From positions 21,455,441-21,519,440 of the forward strand of contig CM043798.1 of assembly GCA_023974075.1 (NCBI GenBank): a stretch of 64,000 bases of DNA, given 5' to 3'. The notes under the pieces are model-generated. The model saw only the letters and a list, made by a program, of their open reading frames with translations. It did no database searches and was not told where the DNA came from. The position numbers and the translations under genes are program-made. Positions 13,902 through 24,799 of the stretch are shown piece after piece (within the stretch, counting starts at the first letter, position 1; every line of letters starts with the position of its first letter). Source of the DNA: Chaenocephalus aceratus. Lineage: Eukaryota; Chordata; Actinopteri; Perciformes; Channichthyidae.

Positions 13902-16265
13902 GCCCCGAGCCTGTTTTCCGGGTCTCAGGCTCGAAAATGACATTCCCAGGACAAATTACCATAACTTCACTTCTAAAAGGGGCAAATTAATAATATTTTT
14001 TCTCAAAGCAATGATAAACCTGTGAGTTGGATGTAGAGGAGTCAGAATCAATATAGATTTATTTTTATTTTAAAGTAAATTCAGATTGAACATAGTAAAA
14101 CAAATGTAAATGATTGTGTCCGTCCAAAAAAAAAACATTACTTATAGTGAAAACCACTCTTGAATGATGGGATAGTAGACTAAAAGCTTTAGGAATCCAA
14201 ACTATAACATATAATAAGTATTTTATGCAAAACAAATGAAATTTGACCTTCTTAGAGAGATTTAGCACACAAAAAAAACACTTCTGGGGTCATTTGGGTG
14301 GATTTTACCTATCTCTGGCCCCCCTCGATTTTGATGATTGACACCTCTTTTTAGCCAATGGAATCGAGGGGAAGTTCCACATATAGCCTACACACACACG
14401 TTACCAAATAAGGAGTGTGAGTGACGTGTAACCAAAACAGGAAGCTAATATGAAAACTCAGTTTTTGACATAAAAATTGAATTATGGATTATCAATATTT
14501 TTTTCAAAGTGACAGACACATTGGATTAACCTTCAGCCGCGTTTTTCTCGTTTTAATGCCATTAAACACAACTTTTGATCATAATAACAGCAAAAGGTGA
14601 GCATATGTTTTGCTACCTAAAGCTACGTCGTGTGTTGTCCGGTTTTGCTTCCCCTGTCGTGAGTTCTGGGGCCTCATTTCTAAAGGGATATACGCTAAAT
14701 AAATGGCGTATGCCAGTTTCTACGCAATGTTTGCGATTTATAAAATACTAACTTGACGGGAAAATGTGCGGTCCTCCACGCAAACCCATGCGTACGCACT
14801 AAGCACAAAAACGGGAGAGACGAGAAACTGCGACACCGTTGGCAGAATGGAGAGAAATGGAGAAAAATATGTGGAAATAATACCATAAATAAAATGTTAC
14901 CTCTCATTTATCATATATGAAGAATTCATTTTCAAACATTGATTAAGCCAATCTTAAAATGATTAAACAAACGCCTGTTTGCGACTCCTCAGTGCACACA
15001 AAAACATAACTTGGAGAAATAAATGAACACGGATATGTTAATGATGATGCGGTAAGCAGAAGGACTGAATTACGTCTAAACTGACGCCGTTTTGCATTTC
15101 TATAGGCTAGGTTGTAGATACGAGCATGGTTTTATACTATCATGTTTAATCGTGTTTTATGCCGTTTGCCAAGACTTGATAAGTCGCTCGTAAAACACAG
15201 GAGGTATGGAAGCTAAGAACACCATATGTGGTAAATTGTACAGCTAATATAACACAACACATTAGTTGTATTTCCTTTAACTGGTGGATATAGGGTTGCT
15301 GCGGGGGGGTTGAGACGCACAGGCTGCAGTGGAGACGCTGCGCACAGCTGATCGACAGCTGGAACACAAACCACCAAATACAAAAACATAATTCAAATCC
15401 AGTCGTCATGACTCCACACCGGGGGGATTCCCCGTTCACTTCTTACAGTTTCTCATCAAGGGGGTGTCTCCTGTCCCCGGTACAAACACACTGCCTGAGG
15501 AAGGCTATGTGTATTGTTTTTGTCATTAACCTTTTTCGGGCCATTTATTTATTTATTTTGGTGACGATCTGACCTCCATGATGCTACTCTGGTTCAAACT
15601 GCATCCACCAAACAATATGATTTATCTCCACCTCCCCAAAATAACCAAAATCTGACACGGTGTGAGATGTCTTTTTTCGCTGTTCTGTCGTCATTTCCTG
15701 CGATCTTCTTCATAAAGTCAGTCAGAATGAATGAATGGGCGTTTCTTTGACTATTTATAGGCAAATATGGGCGTTACGTGAAGCCCGCAAAAGCTGCTCC
15801 GCATTTCGAGTCAATTGTGATTTATAAAGGGAAACCAATCCAGCTGTGCGCAATGTTTGGTGAATCGGAAAATGTCGGAACATTTCTGTACCTATTTTTT
15901 GAATTTCTACTACGTAAGCAACCTTCCCACGTGAATCCTACGCACGGCGTTATAAATGAGGCCCCTGATCACTCAGTGATGATACTTATACTTCTAGAAT
16001 CTGTGGAATCTCAGCTTGCTAGCAAAGCTTGTTTGTGCAGATCCGATAAGTATATAGATCGATTTATACCTAGAGTTCAGTGCTAAGTGCGTTAGCATTT
16101 TTTCGCTCAGGGCTCATTGCTTCTTGTGAGACTTGTGTTTCGTTTCGGTAAAAATGGTTCATATAGTCCGTTAGCTTAGGCCCCAGCCACACAAGGACGA
16201 TAACGGTCATATCCGCTACAGTTCTCAGTTATGTTAGTAGCCCCCGCCGGCGAGGGCTATGGGGC
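13902..16265. mobile_element. TTAA-flanked DNA element, copy 1
   Basis: The element begins GCCCCGAGCC after TTAA (13898-13901) and ends ATGGGGC before TTAA (16266-16269), giving short inverted ends with a TTAA target as in piggyBac or Kolobok elements. A subterminal hairpin (CGAGCCTG...CAGGCTCG) follows the left end. The inverted relative at 21697-22524 shares the segments 14325-14660 and 15966-16100, confirming a dispersed family. A 1.3-kb Harbinger-type element interrupts it. No transposase was recognised. The superfamily is uncertain. Confidence 0.65.
14669..15964. mobile_element. Harbinger-type insertion with CTG duplication
   Basis: The inverted termini are GGGCCTCATT at 14669 and AATGAGGCCC ending at 15964. 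CTG lies on both sides (14666-14668, 15965-15967), fitting the CWG duplication of some PIF/Harbinger elements. The related copy near 22240 lacks the insert and reads straight through the same point, giving an internal empty site. The 1296-bp interior has scattered short frames but no transposase I can recognise, so it is probably non-autonomous. Confidence 0.85.
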
Positions 16266-16300
16266 TTAACAACAGAAGATGGGGCTTAACAACAGAAGAT
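16261..16300 (+). repeat. Perfect 20-bp tandem duplication
   Basis: The unit GGGGCTTAACAACAGAAGAT occurs twice with no mismatch. It duplicates the right end and flank of the TTAA element, so the exact element boundary could be either copy. Confidence 0.95.
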
Positions 16301-18709
16301 ATTTTCTCTCTCTGTAATGGCACTTTGTTTGGAAATGTCAATATGCAAACTTACACACATCGGTCCAATATTTTTGTTATGAAGAGCCCTAATTTATTTT
16401 CACATAAAAATACAGGATTTTGTATCTTGGATTGAACTGTCATTTGTTATAGCAAAAGTCTTAACAAATCCAAGACATTAATAAGGTATTTTTGAAGCCA
16501 GTTAATTTGCTAGAAGTTGAGCTGTGCCTAAACTGCCAATTCTACATGAAAAGTGTTGTACATGCACAATCTGCTGGAAAAATCCCGACATACTTCAATT
16601 TTTACATTTGTTTTGGAGCAAGATGTCATGTCACATGTTCAACACACATTTTTCAGTCCTCTGGCTTAGGCCAAACACCTTTTCTTTTGAATTATGTCCC
16701 CCATTTAGAGAGGGGCTGTAAAGGCACTCTGGGAGAAAAGGCAAGCAGTATATTAAGTCCAATTTCCATAAGCCTGGCTCTAAATTAGACATTTGGTGGT
16801 GCTTTAAGTAAAACCTAAAGGTAGCAAGAGGCCAGAGTGGAGCCAGAGAGATCAGGAAGATATATGGTGACATCTAAGCTGTTCTTTGCACGCCACAAAA
16901 ACTCGACTGCATCACAAAAATCTACCTAATTCAGAAGTGAGAGAGGGTGGACGTGAAATCTATTCATGCTCTTTCTGCATGTTTAAGTGTGTGTAGCATG
17001 GTGCTCAGATAAACAAAACAGACACAAATATTGTATGTTGGTATCGGCGCGTGTATGCTTTTTGTGTATGTTAGAGTGCAAGAGAAACAGAATAAGTTGT
17101 AGTCTTCACGTATTAAGACACAAATCACTTCCAGAGAGTTATGAAGTTTCCATCAGATCTGCAGAACCTTTTCGCATCTTAAAGGTCATTATTGTTTCTT
17201 CTAGCAGAAACAGACACATCATTTTTGTAAAAATAACCTACTCTGTTACCTGCCAAGGACCTAACAGGAGACACACAAAACAAAAACATACATGACCTTA
17301 TCAGCTTTATGAGGTGATAATATGTAATTGTTCTGTAAACATATTTTTTGTGCTACCCCCAAGGGACTAACAAAATTGAATACAATTGAAAAAAAGCTTT
17401 GAGTGCTTTTGGCTTGTTATATTTGGCTAGTAGTTTAGTCAAGATAACAAGTCAAATATGTAAAATGTAAAAGAATAATGGTGTGTATACTACATAATTC
17501 ATATTTGTATTGGAGTGAATACAGTACCTTTTCCATCTCACTGGGGTCCCTGTGGATTTTTAGCATCCTGGCTCCAGTTTGTGACATTAAATAAATGGCT
17601 TTCCATTGCTCCTACATAGGTATCAAGATCATCAACGTGAGATGTCAGTGTCATGTAAAATATGTCTGCATGGTGGAAGTGAATCTGTCATGTAATCAAG
17701 TCACCAGAGAGGAAAAACTGTGTTTCTCCAATTTAGGGGCCAGGTCTTTGGACTGAAAAGCTAATTTGTATCCATTCTGCAGGGTTTTTGTTGGTCTCGT
17801 TGATTTAAACAAGCAAAAGTATATAGCACATGCCTCAGGGAGACATGTATGAAGCATTCTCGTCGGACCTTAAGAGACAATATGTGGTTTTGCTTGAAAA
17901 GGTATGAAAAAATAAGGGGAAAAGCTCAAATGTTTTGGAAATTTGGCAGAGGACAGCATGAGTGCAGGACAATAACCGCTTTGTGTTTTTTCACGTCTAT
18001 CACAAATTAAAAAATAAGTTTAATTGAAAGAAGAAGCCAGAAAATAGGTTATGATGTGGTTCTTTTTTAATCTTTCTGTACTTATGTGGCATTAAGGAAC
18101 GATAACCTTAAACCTGCTCTCCAAACCTGAACTTACTGAAGAGGTTATACTTTGATTTCATTTTTAGGCTAAAGGAGATGGTTGCCACAAGACAGTAATT
18201 CCCTACCACACATATAATTACATGTGATTACATACATGTATCATTAGCTCTGCCTTTCCCTGTGACTTCTTGCTTTCCTTTGATGATTCACTCTGCAGTT
18301 CTTTTGAGAACTATGAGTGTGTGACTTAAACTTAAGCTTATTTTTCTCTCTTGTAAATTGTGTGCGATTAAAGAGATTTCCCCATTTGTTGCCAACTGGT
18401 AACCCTGCGCCACATCTTGGCCGGATAAAATCATCCAAAATAATAGCTTCACTATATAAATTAGAACATGGTTTATATTTAAAATGACACTCAACAACAT
18501 CTCATGCTATAATGACCTAAGATTCCTCAACATTGGATAATTATTTCATTGAAACTGCATTGTTATGTGTAACTCAGTTAAGAAAATACATTCGTAGTAA
18601 GTGGTGTAAAGTTCCTTTCTAGTGCAATCTTGAGCAATTATATTTTTGTATTCACTTCCTCCAATGGCTCATTTCAGAGTAACTTATCATCCAGTATATT
18701 ATTGCATTA
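16301..18709. other. Non-coding stretch, no gene seen
   Basis: Unique-looking sequence. The open frames around 16492-16788 and 16987-17295 have no recognisable domain and no supporting splice or start context. Confidence 0.5.
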
Positions 18710-18790
18710 CTGGCGGCGCTAGGGGGTGGCTACTTGGGATCAAGCCCCGGATGTTTTCTGAAAAGCCCCGAATTTAACGTAAGGCACTTT
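18710..18790 (+). mobile_element. hAT-like terminal fragment (uncertain)
   Basis: ACTGGCGGCGCTAGGGGGTG resembles the GC-rich ends of fish hAT elements. No partner end was found, so this is a tentative fragment. Confidence 0.3.
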
Positions 18791-18934
18791 AAAAAAAAAA
18801 AAAGTCTCATGAGTAATGTGCACTACCGGAGTCCAACAGAGAGGCAGCAGCTGCAGGACAGTAGTACTTCGTAGCCTTCCCTGCCCTGAAGAAGAAGTGA
18901 TCCTTCGTTAGCGTGAAGAGTACATGGATGTATA

Positions 18935-19970
18935 ATAAGAACTGGATACAGCGTGGGAGGCGGGTCCTCATTCATTCCTATGAGAGTTGCTCATTAGCGC
19001 ATGATGATAAAATGGCCCAACTTTAGAGAGAGTGAAACATCACAGATTACCCGGCATGCCTGAGAAGTACCCGTATGTGCGCTCATAGCGCATGCGCAAC
19101 TTTAACCAAAATGCTCGTTCACATCAAGCACGTCAATTTGCGTACACGTAACAGCACCGCACGTTCATGACAGCATGGTAGGGTGATGGATTTGATATTA
19201 ACGAGGCGGCAGCTAGCGGCTAGCTAGTAATTATGCTAATGTACACATCAATCGTTATGTACTTATATTACGCTGTAACAGGATCTAGTGATATCCAAGC
19301 AACAGAGCTTCATTTAGCATGAAAGAATTATTGCACTGTATATATACAGTACAGTGCAATAAGCTTCTTAGTGCAATAATAAGCTACAGGGACGTTAATC
19401 TAACGTCGGTAATATTAACTTTATTTAATACAACATTTACGGTACAAGATTTAATCATACAGCCCATGTAGTATAATATTTTACAAATGATGAATTCCAG
19501 CAAACATGTGCAATATATCCATTATTACAGCTCCGTGGGATGGCAGTAAGGCGATATGGGTCCGTTGTTATTGTGCATCCATGGGTAAAGATAAACGCAT
19601 GTAGTGCTGAACACGTAACATAAACGTGCCGGGCGGCACGGTCCCGTGGGTTAGATGCACGTTCATAATGCAGAGGGGTATAACTCTCAGAATAACGTTA
19701 TTAGCACATTTTTACAACTTCATACTGGGTTGTTTATTTAGTTTTAAAAAAATTATCCAACGATTTAAAGACCACTCTTTCCCCATGTAAGTCAATGGGA
19801 AAAAGTGTTTCCGGGCCTGGCAACCAAACGGAAGTGTAGTACTACCGTTTGGCCACCACGAATATTTTCATCTGAGTCCGGCGCACTTCCTGGGGGCTTG
19901 GAAGAGTACACAGGCTTCACAGTTCATGATGAGCATGCTCCACTAGCACCCCCCCCCCCCCAGTTCTTAT
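18935..19970. mobile_element. Putative inverted-repeat DNA element
   Basis: An 11-base inverted repeat, ATAAGAACTGG at 18935-18945 and its complement at 19960-19970, bounds about 1 kb of GC-rich sequence unlike its surroundings. A run of twelve C (19949-19960) abuts the right end. The interior holds a perfect 13-base hairpin at 19328-19362. No transposase and no clear target duplication were found, so element status rests on the paired ends and composition. Confidence 0.45.
19328..19362. repeat. Perfect 13-bp hairpin
   Basis: The arms TTATTGCACTGTA and TACAGTGCAATAA are exact complements around a nine-base AT-rich loop. A further GTGCAATAA copy lies just downstream at 19371. Confidence 0.9.
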
Positions 19971-20629
19971 TCAAAAGAAGACCTTAACTTAAAGTATTCT
20001 TTAATGTTTGAATAAAGCCTTATTAGTTTGTCTGTTTTGCACATCCTCCTATTAGTATATTTGGACGTCCTACACTAAACTGTTTTATTATAGAGATCAC
20101 TACAGTATCTTCTTGATATTTTCTATTCTATATTTCTATCATTGACCTTCTACTTTCCCCCTATTTCTTATGTAGGCTACTCTCAGTATTTAAATGTATT
20201 CATCAAATATAACATATTCAACAACAACATTCAATAACGTGCTTTAACCACTAGGCGGTGCGGGTTAAAAAACCAGTGGTCTAGTTAATAAAACATAATA
20301 ATATCAAACATAATGTTACTATTAACTTTATTGTGAAATTAAAACAGAACGGTAAAGAAAAATACAGTTTCAGTCTCTCGATTTGAAGCTTATGCATTGT
20401 ACCATGAACCTGTATAGACCTGTAACAGTCAACTGCATGAGGAGTTGGAAAGGTAGTTTCTGAAGATGTTACACATAACACACAGCATACAATGCCATAA
20501 TAACCTTGCATTATTAGTGTAGGACACTTATGTATGTATAACATCTGAAGATGTGTAGTTTTATTCATGTTTTCACATAATTGTACAGGATATTGCTATA
20601 ATAATATAGCTGATAATGTATATATATAT
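19971..20629. other. Non-coding stretch, no gene seen
   Basis: AT-rich sequence with no recognised feature, apart from a small imperfect palindrome around 20243-20287 (TTTAACCACTAG...CCAGTGGTCTAGTTAA). Confidence 0.5.
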
Positions 20630-21012
20630 TAGGGCTGTCAAGTAATGCAAAAAAAAATTAACGCCACTAATTATTTTAACGCAATTAACGCATGTTTATT
20701 TTTTTTCCTCGGCCGCCCCGTAGTTTCAGAGCCTATCGAGTTTAAAATACCATCTACAAGCTGATGCTGACAGCCCCGCTCCTGCCGCCCGCTTGTGGCA
20801 GACCACACTTCCACGCTCACCGGCAGGCACCGACTGGCCATCGGGAGGACCAGGAGGGTGTGTGTATGTGTGGCCCGAGCGAGCGAGAGAGAGACCTTAC
20901 GTGCATTGTTGTTGTTAGCATCTGGTGCTAGCTAGCTGCACTAACGGATATAAGGAGCTGTTTAAATGAAAACAGAGGAGCGACATTTCGCCACAACTGC
21001 GCCGAGCACTTG

Positions 21013-21150
21013 ACTTTATGCAGGAAGCCAGACAGTGGGACATTGTACGAAAAGTCAGCACACTCAGCACGGATAGTGCGCAACATGATTGCAGCGTCCA
21101 GGCAGCTCCCGTTCGAGCATATGCCTTGAGTTGCACATAGCTCCAATGAT
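21013..21150 (+). pseudogene. hAT (ZBED-like) transposase fragment
   Basis: The + strand reads first a W-D-I-V-R-K-V segment with a T-D-S-A motif. After a one-base shift near 21077 it reads a N-M-I-A-A-x-R-Q-L-P-F-E-H-M-P segment. This matches the conserved catalytic-core stretch of ZBED/hAT transposases that leads to a Cys-x-Ala-His motif. The Cys codon of that motif is TGA here, and the sequence then runs into the CA array. Frameshift, nonsense codon and microsatellite together make it dead. Confidence 0.75.
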
Positions 21151-21153
21151 CCA

Positions 21154-21310
<157 letters not shown>

Positions 21311-21696
21311 ATTTGTATTGTATTATTGTATGAGAGAGGTTCAAGGTTGAATTGAGGCGAATATTTGTAATGTTCAGAGGTTGTTGTTTACTATTCATGA
21401 GAATATTTGTCATTCTTCAAATGATAATAAACATTAGCATAAAGCATATTTGTCCACTCATATGTTGATAAGAGTATTAAAAACTTGAAAAATATTCCTC
21501 TAAGGTACATTTAGAACAGATAAAAAATGTGCGATTAATTTGGCGATTAATCGCGATTAACTATGGACAATCATGCGATTAATCGCGATTAAATATTTTA
21601 ATCGACTGACAGCCCTAATATATATATATATGTATATCATATATATTATGATATATATAATGTATATATCAGATATTAATGTGTATACACATCTTA

Positions 21697-22524
21697 AACC
21701 CCACGGACCCGCCGAAGGGGCCGAAATCACAACATCTGCAAGCAAAAGTGTCTGAGGGCTTCTTAAGATTTAATAAACTATGAATGTTTCATATCTATGT
21801 AACGGGAAGAAACTCAGCTAACTGATCTTTTTTTTCTTTTTTAAAAAACCTCAAAGCTAACGCTGAGCCTCTGAATTAGCCACGGGCAAAATAATATTAA
21901 GGTCGTTAGCACAGATCTCTAGCTAAACCGATCGATATACTTATTGGATCTGCACAAACAAGCTTAGATAGCTGTTGGTACCTGTACATGTGGATAGATA
22001 TGTAAATTGTAATCCCTGTAAATGTTGCTGTATGATGTCCTTTTGTTGTTCTGTTGTTTATGTTTTTATGTCTTCATGTGGAACCTACTGCTGCAGGTCT
22101 CCCTTGAAAAAGAGATCATTGATCTCAATGGGATTTCACCTGGATAAATAAAGGTTTTGAATTTAATTGAATTGAGATAACATCCTGAGATTCCACAGAT
22201 TATAGAAATATAAGGATCATCACTGAGCGATCTGAACTCGTGACAGGGGAAGCAAATACAGACAACACACGAGTAGCTTTAGGTAGCAAAACACGGAGTC
22301 TGTCACTTTGAAAAAATTATTGATAGTCCATAATTCCATTTTTATGCAAAAATCGGAGAAGAAAAAATTAGCTGCTAATGGTAGCCACCAGAGGCTAGCG
22401 CAGCTTCCGGTTTTTCTACGCATCACTATCACTCCTTATTTGGTAACCTGTGTGTGTATGGGGAACTTTCCCTCGATTCCATTGGCTCTGACGGTTAGAA
22501 AGAGATGTCAATCATCAAAATCGA
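21697..22524. mobile_element. TTAA-type DNA element, copy 2 (inverted, truncated)
   Basis: Relative to copy 1 at 13902-16265 this is the reverse orientation. Its left end follows TTAA at 21693-21696. Long segments (the TGCACAAACAAGCTT region near 21950, and 22175-22524) align with copy 1, but without copy 1's Harbinger insert. A LINE tail sits at 21975-22174. Homology stops at about 22524, exactly where LINE-B's 3' end begins. The missing end was not found beyond LINE-B, so LINE-B either inserted with a deletion or joined later. Confidence 0.65.
21975..22174 (+). mobile_element. LINE 3' end (AATAAAGG tail), + strand
   Basis: This is a 200-bp non-coding LINE 3' end, with the teleost-type CTCCCTTGAAAAAGAGATCA segment and an ACCTGGATAAATAAAGGTT tail. 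Near-identical AGATAGC (21966-21972) and AGATAAC (22175-22181) flank it as a probable target duplication. Copy 1 of the host element lacks it. Confidence 0.75.
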
Positions 22525-23915
22525 CCGAATCGTTTATTTGAAGAGGGACAATAACAAATAATGCTTTAAAACGTAAACATGCCGGATTTTAGCTTTGAGC
22601 TCATTTCCATCCGTAGTCCCTCACATACAACATGAACCTGACATTTATATACATAGCAACAATAAATACATGATATGCAGAAAGAGCATGAGCAGCATAT
22701 ACAAGCATTAACAACATGGCAGTACAATGTAGCAGCTACGACATATTACATTACATTACATTGCATTTACATTACATTGCATTTAGCTGACGCTTTTATC
22801 CAAAGCGACTTACAACAACAAGTACATTCGACCAGGAAGACACAACCTTGAAGAAAACAGAATCATATAAGTACATCAGGTTTCATAGAGGCAAGTATTT
22901 CAAGTGCTACTCAACTGGCTATAGATAAGCCAGTCCTTTATTAGTATATAAGTACTCTGTTAGCAGTTCTTTGTTAGTAATTCTATCGCTCGAGGTGGAG
23001 TCGAAAGAGATGAGTTTTCAGTCTGCGCCGGAAGGTGTGTAAGCTTTCTGCCGTCCTAATGTCAATGGGGAGCTCATTCCACCATTTTGGAGCCAGGATA
23101 GCAAACCCATATAAAGTGCAAGAGAAGATACAAGAGCTACATCAAGTGCAAGAGGAGATACCCCTGTATTAAAGTGCATTTAGCGGTGATTGCACGTTTG
23201 TTTGTTTCTCAACCATTCTTTTAGTTGACCTTTGAAGCTATTGACAGTGGGACAATCCCGTAACTCAGTTGGGAGGCTATTCCACAATGAGCTGCCCTTA
23301 ATTGATAGAACATTTTTTGTCCGAAAGTGGTCCGTCTACGGTGGACTTCACAGTCTCCTCTGGTTTCTGACCTAGTGCAGCGTCCAGTGTGTTTTTTGTG
23401 GATGAATTCCTCTAAGGGAGGGGGGGCCAGTCCATGTAAACATTTATAAAAAAAAACACATACTTTTAAAAGACTTACAATTCTCAAAACTCAATAAATT
23501 GTGTTTATCAAGGATGGTACAGTGGTGGTATGAATTTGGCTTTCTGTCAAAAACCTTGATAGCTCTCTTGTACAGCTGTTCTATAGGTTTCAAGTTTGTG
23601 GCACAAGCAAACGACCAGTTTGTCAAACATTATTCAATATGGGATATAATCATACAGTGGAGGTATGACTTTGCAGCATTGACAGTTAAGAAAGGTCTAA
23701 TTTGTTTAAAATGTTGCAAGTTGAATTTAATGGTATTGGATACTTTCTTAACATGTTTCTTAAAAGTCAAGTTCGAGTCCATTATGACTCCAAGATACTT
23801 GAAGTGGGGGACTAGTTCTATTTCTGCTCCGTTAAAAACACATTGGATCCTTCCATTTTGACTGGTCGTTTACTGAACATCATGCATACTGTTTTTTTTT
23901 CATTTAACTGTAAGC
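22525..23915 (-). pseudogene. LINE-B block 1: RT C-terminal part and 3' UTR
   Basis: On the - strand this is the last third of a LINE ORF2. It runs from sequence after the polymerase palm (Leu-Gln-Leu-Asn-Glu-Lys-Lys-Thr-Val-Cys at about 23895) through the thumb-like segment with SYHHC and HGLAPPPL motifs to about 23200. An AAATAAACGATTCGG-type 3' end lies at about 22525. Several frameshifts break the frame, near 23460 and in 23630-23820. An L2 tail (22747-23107) interrupts the 3' UTR. The upstream continuation is at 29364, after a 5.4-kb insertion. The jockey/L2/Rex-like group is likely; the clade is not resolved. Confidence 0.8.
22747..23107 (-). mobile_element. L2-type LINE 3' fragment A
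   Basis: An (ACATT)n tail is followed by GCATTTAGCTGACGCTTTTA, TCCAAAGCGACTTACAA and, further on, the C-terminal codons of an L2 reverse transcriptase (W-N-E-L-P motif antisense). CATAT flanks both sides (22742-22746 and 23108-23112). It is heavily 5' truncated. The same family occurs at 24505, 26556 and 51110, all in the same orientation. Confidence 0.85.
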
Positions 23916-23919
23916 AAAT

Positions 23920-24208
23920 TGTGACAACCCTGTGGTTGTCCACCAGGTGGTGCTGTTGTAACCTGTGTGTTTCCTTGTAATCAGCAGTGATGAGACCCAC
24001 CTGTGGCACTTGGTTCCAGTATTTAAGAGGGCTGCAGAACAGGGTCTCACTCTCTCTCTCAGCTGCCCTGCTCGGTGCACCAGGACACAGCTCCTGTGTT
24101 TGTTTTATTGTTGGTTGTAACCACTGTGTTGGTAAATAAATACTTGTTTTGGGCAACTCCTGTGTGGAACTGTTGTCCTCATGTTGCAAGCAGAGCCAGC
24201 TTGTAACA
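23920..24208 (+). repeat. 5' LTR
   Basis: Begins TGTGACAACC and ends CTTGTAACA (289 bp). It has a TATTTAAG TATA-like box at about 24019 and an AATAAA signal near 24135. It contains CCACCAGGTGGTGC near the start, one base from a CTCF core. The 3' LTR shares the rest but has a deletion in the first 30 bases. Confidence 0.9.
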
Positions 24209-24210
24209 TA

Positions 24211-24228
24211 TGGGGGCTCGTCCGGGAT
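24211..24228 (+). other. Primer-binding site for tRNA-Pro
   Basis: TGGGGGCTCGTCCGGGAT follows the 5' LTR after two bases. It matches, over 18 bases, the primer site that many vertebrate retroviruses and LTR elements use with tRNA-Pro. It is not a tRNA gene. Confidence 0.92.
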
Positions 24229-24504
24229 TTGAACCAGGTGATAGTTGTTTACTTGATTTGTTTGCCTTGATTGTGTAGACAGTTTGTTCCTGGTGTAGGG
24301 CATTAAGGAGTAGCTTTGGAATTACCTTTCCTGATAGGCATAAGCAACATCTCCTTTAGGGGAGCTTGTTGGTTTATTATTTGTGTTTGTTATTTTTGTG
24401 CATAAACATGATTCGACATTTTTGTCATGGGTACATGTCCGTGGCTGTCTTGGTGAGTAACAGCTTCGCTGCGGCTTTACCGGGTCATTGGGTAAGTGTT
24501 TAAA

Positions 24505-24644
24505 ACATTACATTGCATTTAGCTGACGCTTTTATCCAAAGCGACTTACAATAAGTGCGTTCGACCAACAAAATACAAACTTGAAGAAAACAGAATCATA
24601 TAAGTACATCAGGTTTCATAGAGCAAAAACATTTCAAGAGCTAC
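24505..24644 (-). mobile_element. L2-type LINE 3' fragment B
   Basis: A 140-bp tail of the same family as fragment A, starting ACATTACATTGCATTTAGC, in the leader between primer site and gag. Only the final 3' UTR is present. Confidence 0.8.
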
Positions 24645-24799
24645 ACCTGTCGTGGCATGCATGAAGACTAGGGTGAGACAAGATAGTTAGTATTGGGTAG
24701 GCAGTTAGCTAGGGGAGAGGTATTCCAGAGTTAAACAAAATATATACTTTTTTTTTTTTTAGGTGTCTGTGCACCAGGTTCAAGGGAGTTTGCATAATC

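Noticed and set aside
15778..16086. 102-codon + strand frame
   Set aside because: It crosses the boundary between the Harbinger-type insert and the TTAA element, so it is a chance fusion.
24211..24228. tRNA-Pro gene
   Set aside because: Only the 18 bases complementary to the tRNA 3' end are present, directly after an LTR. It is a primer-binding site.
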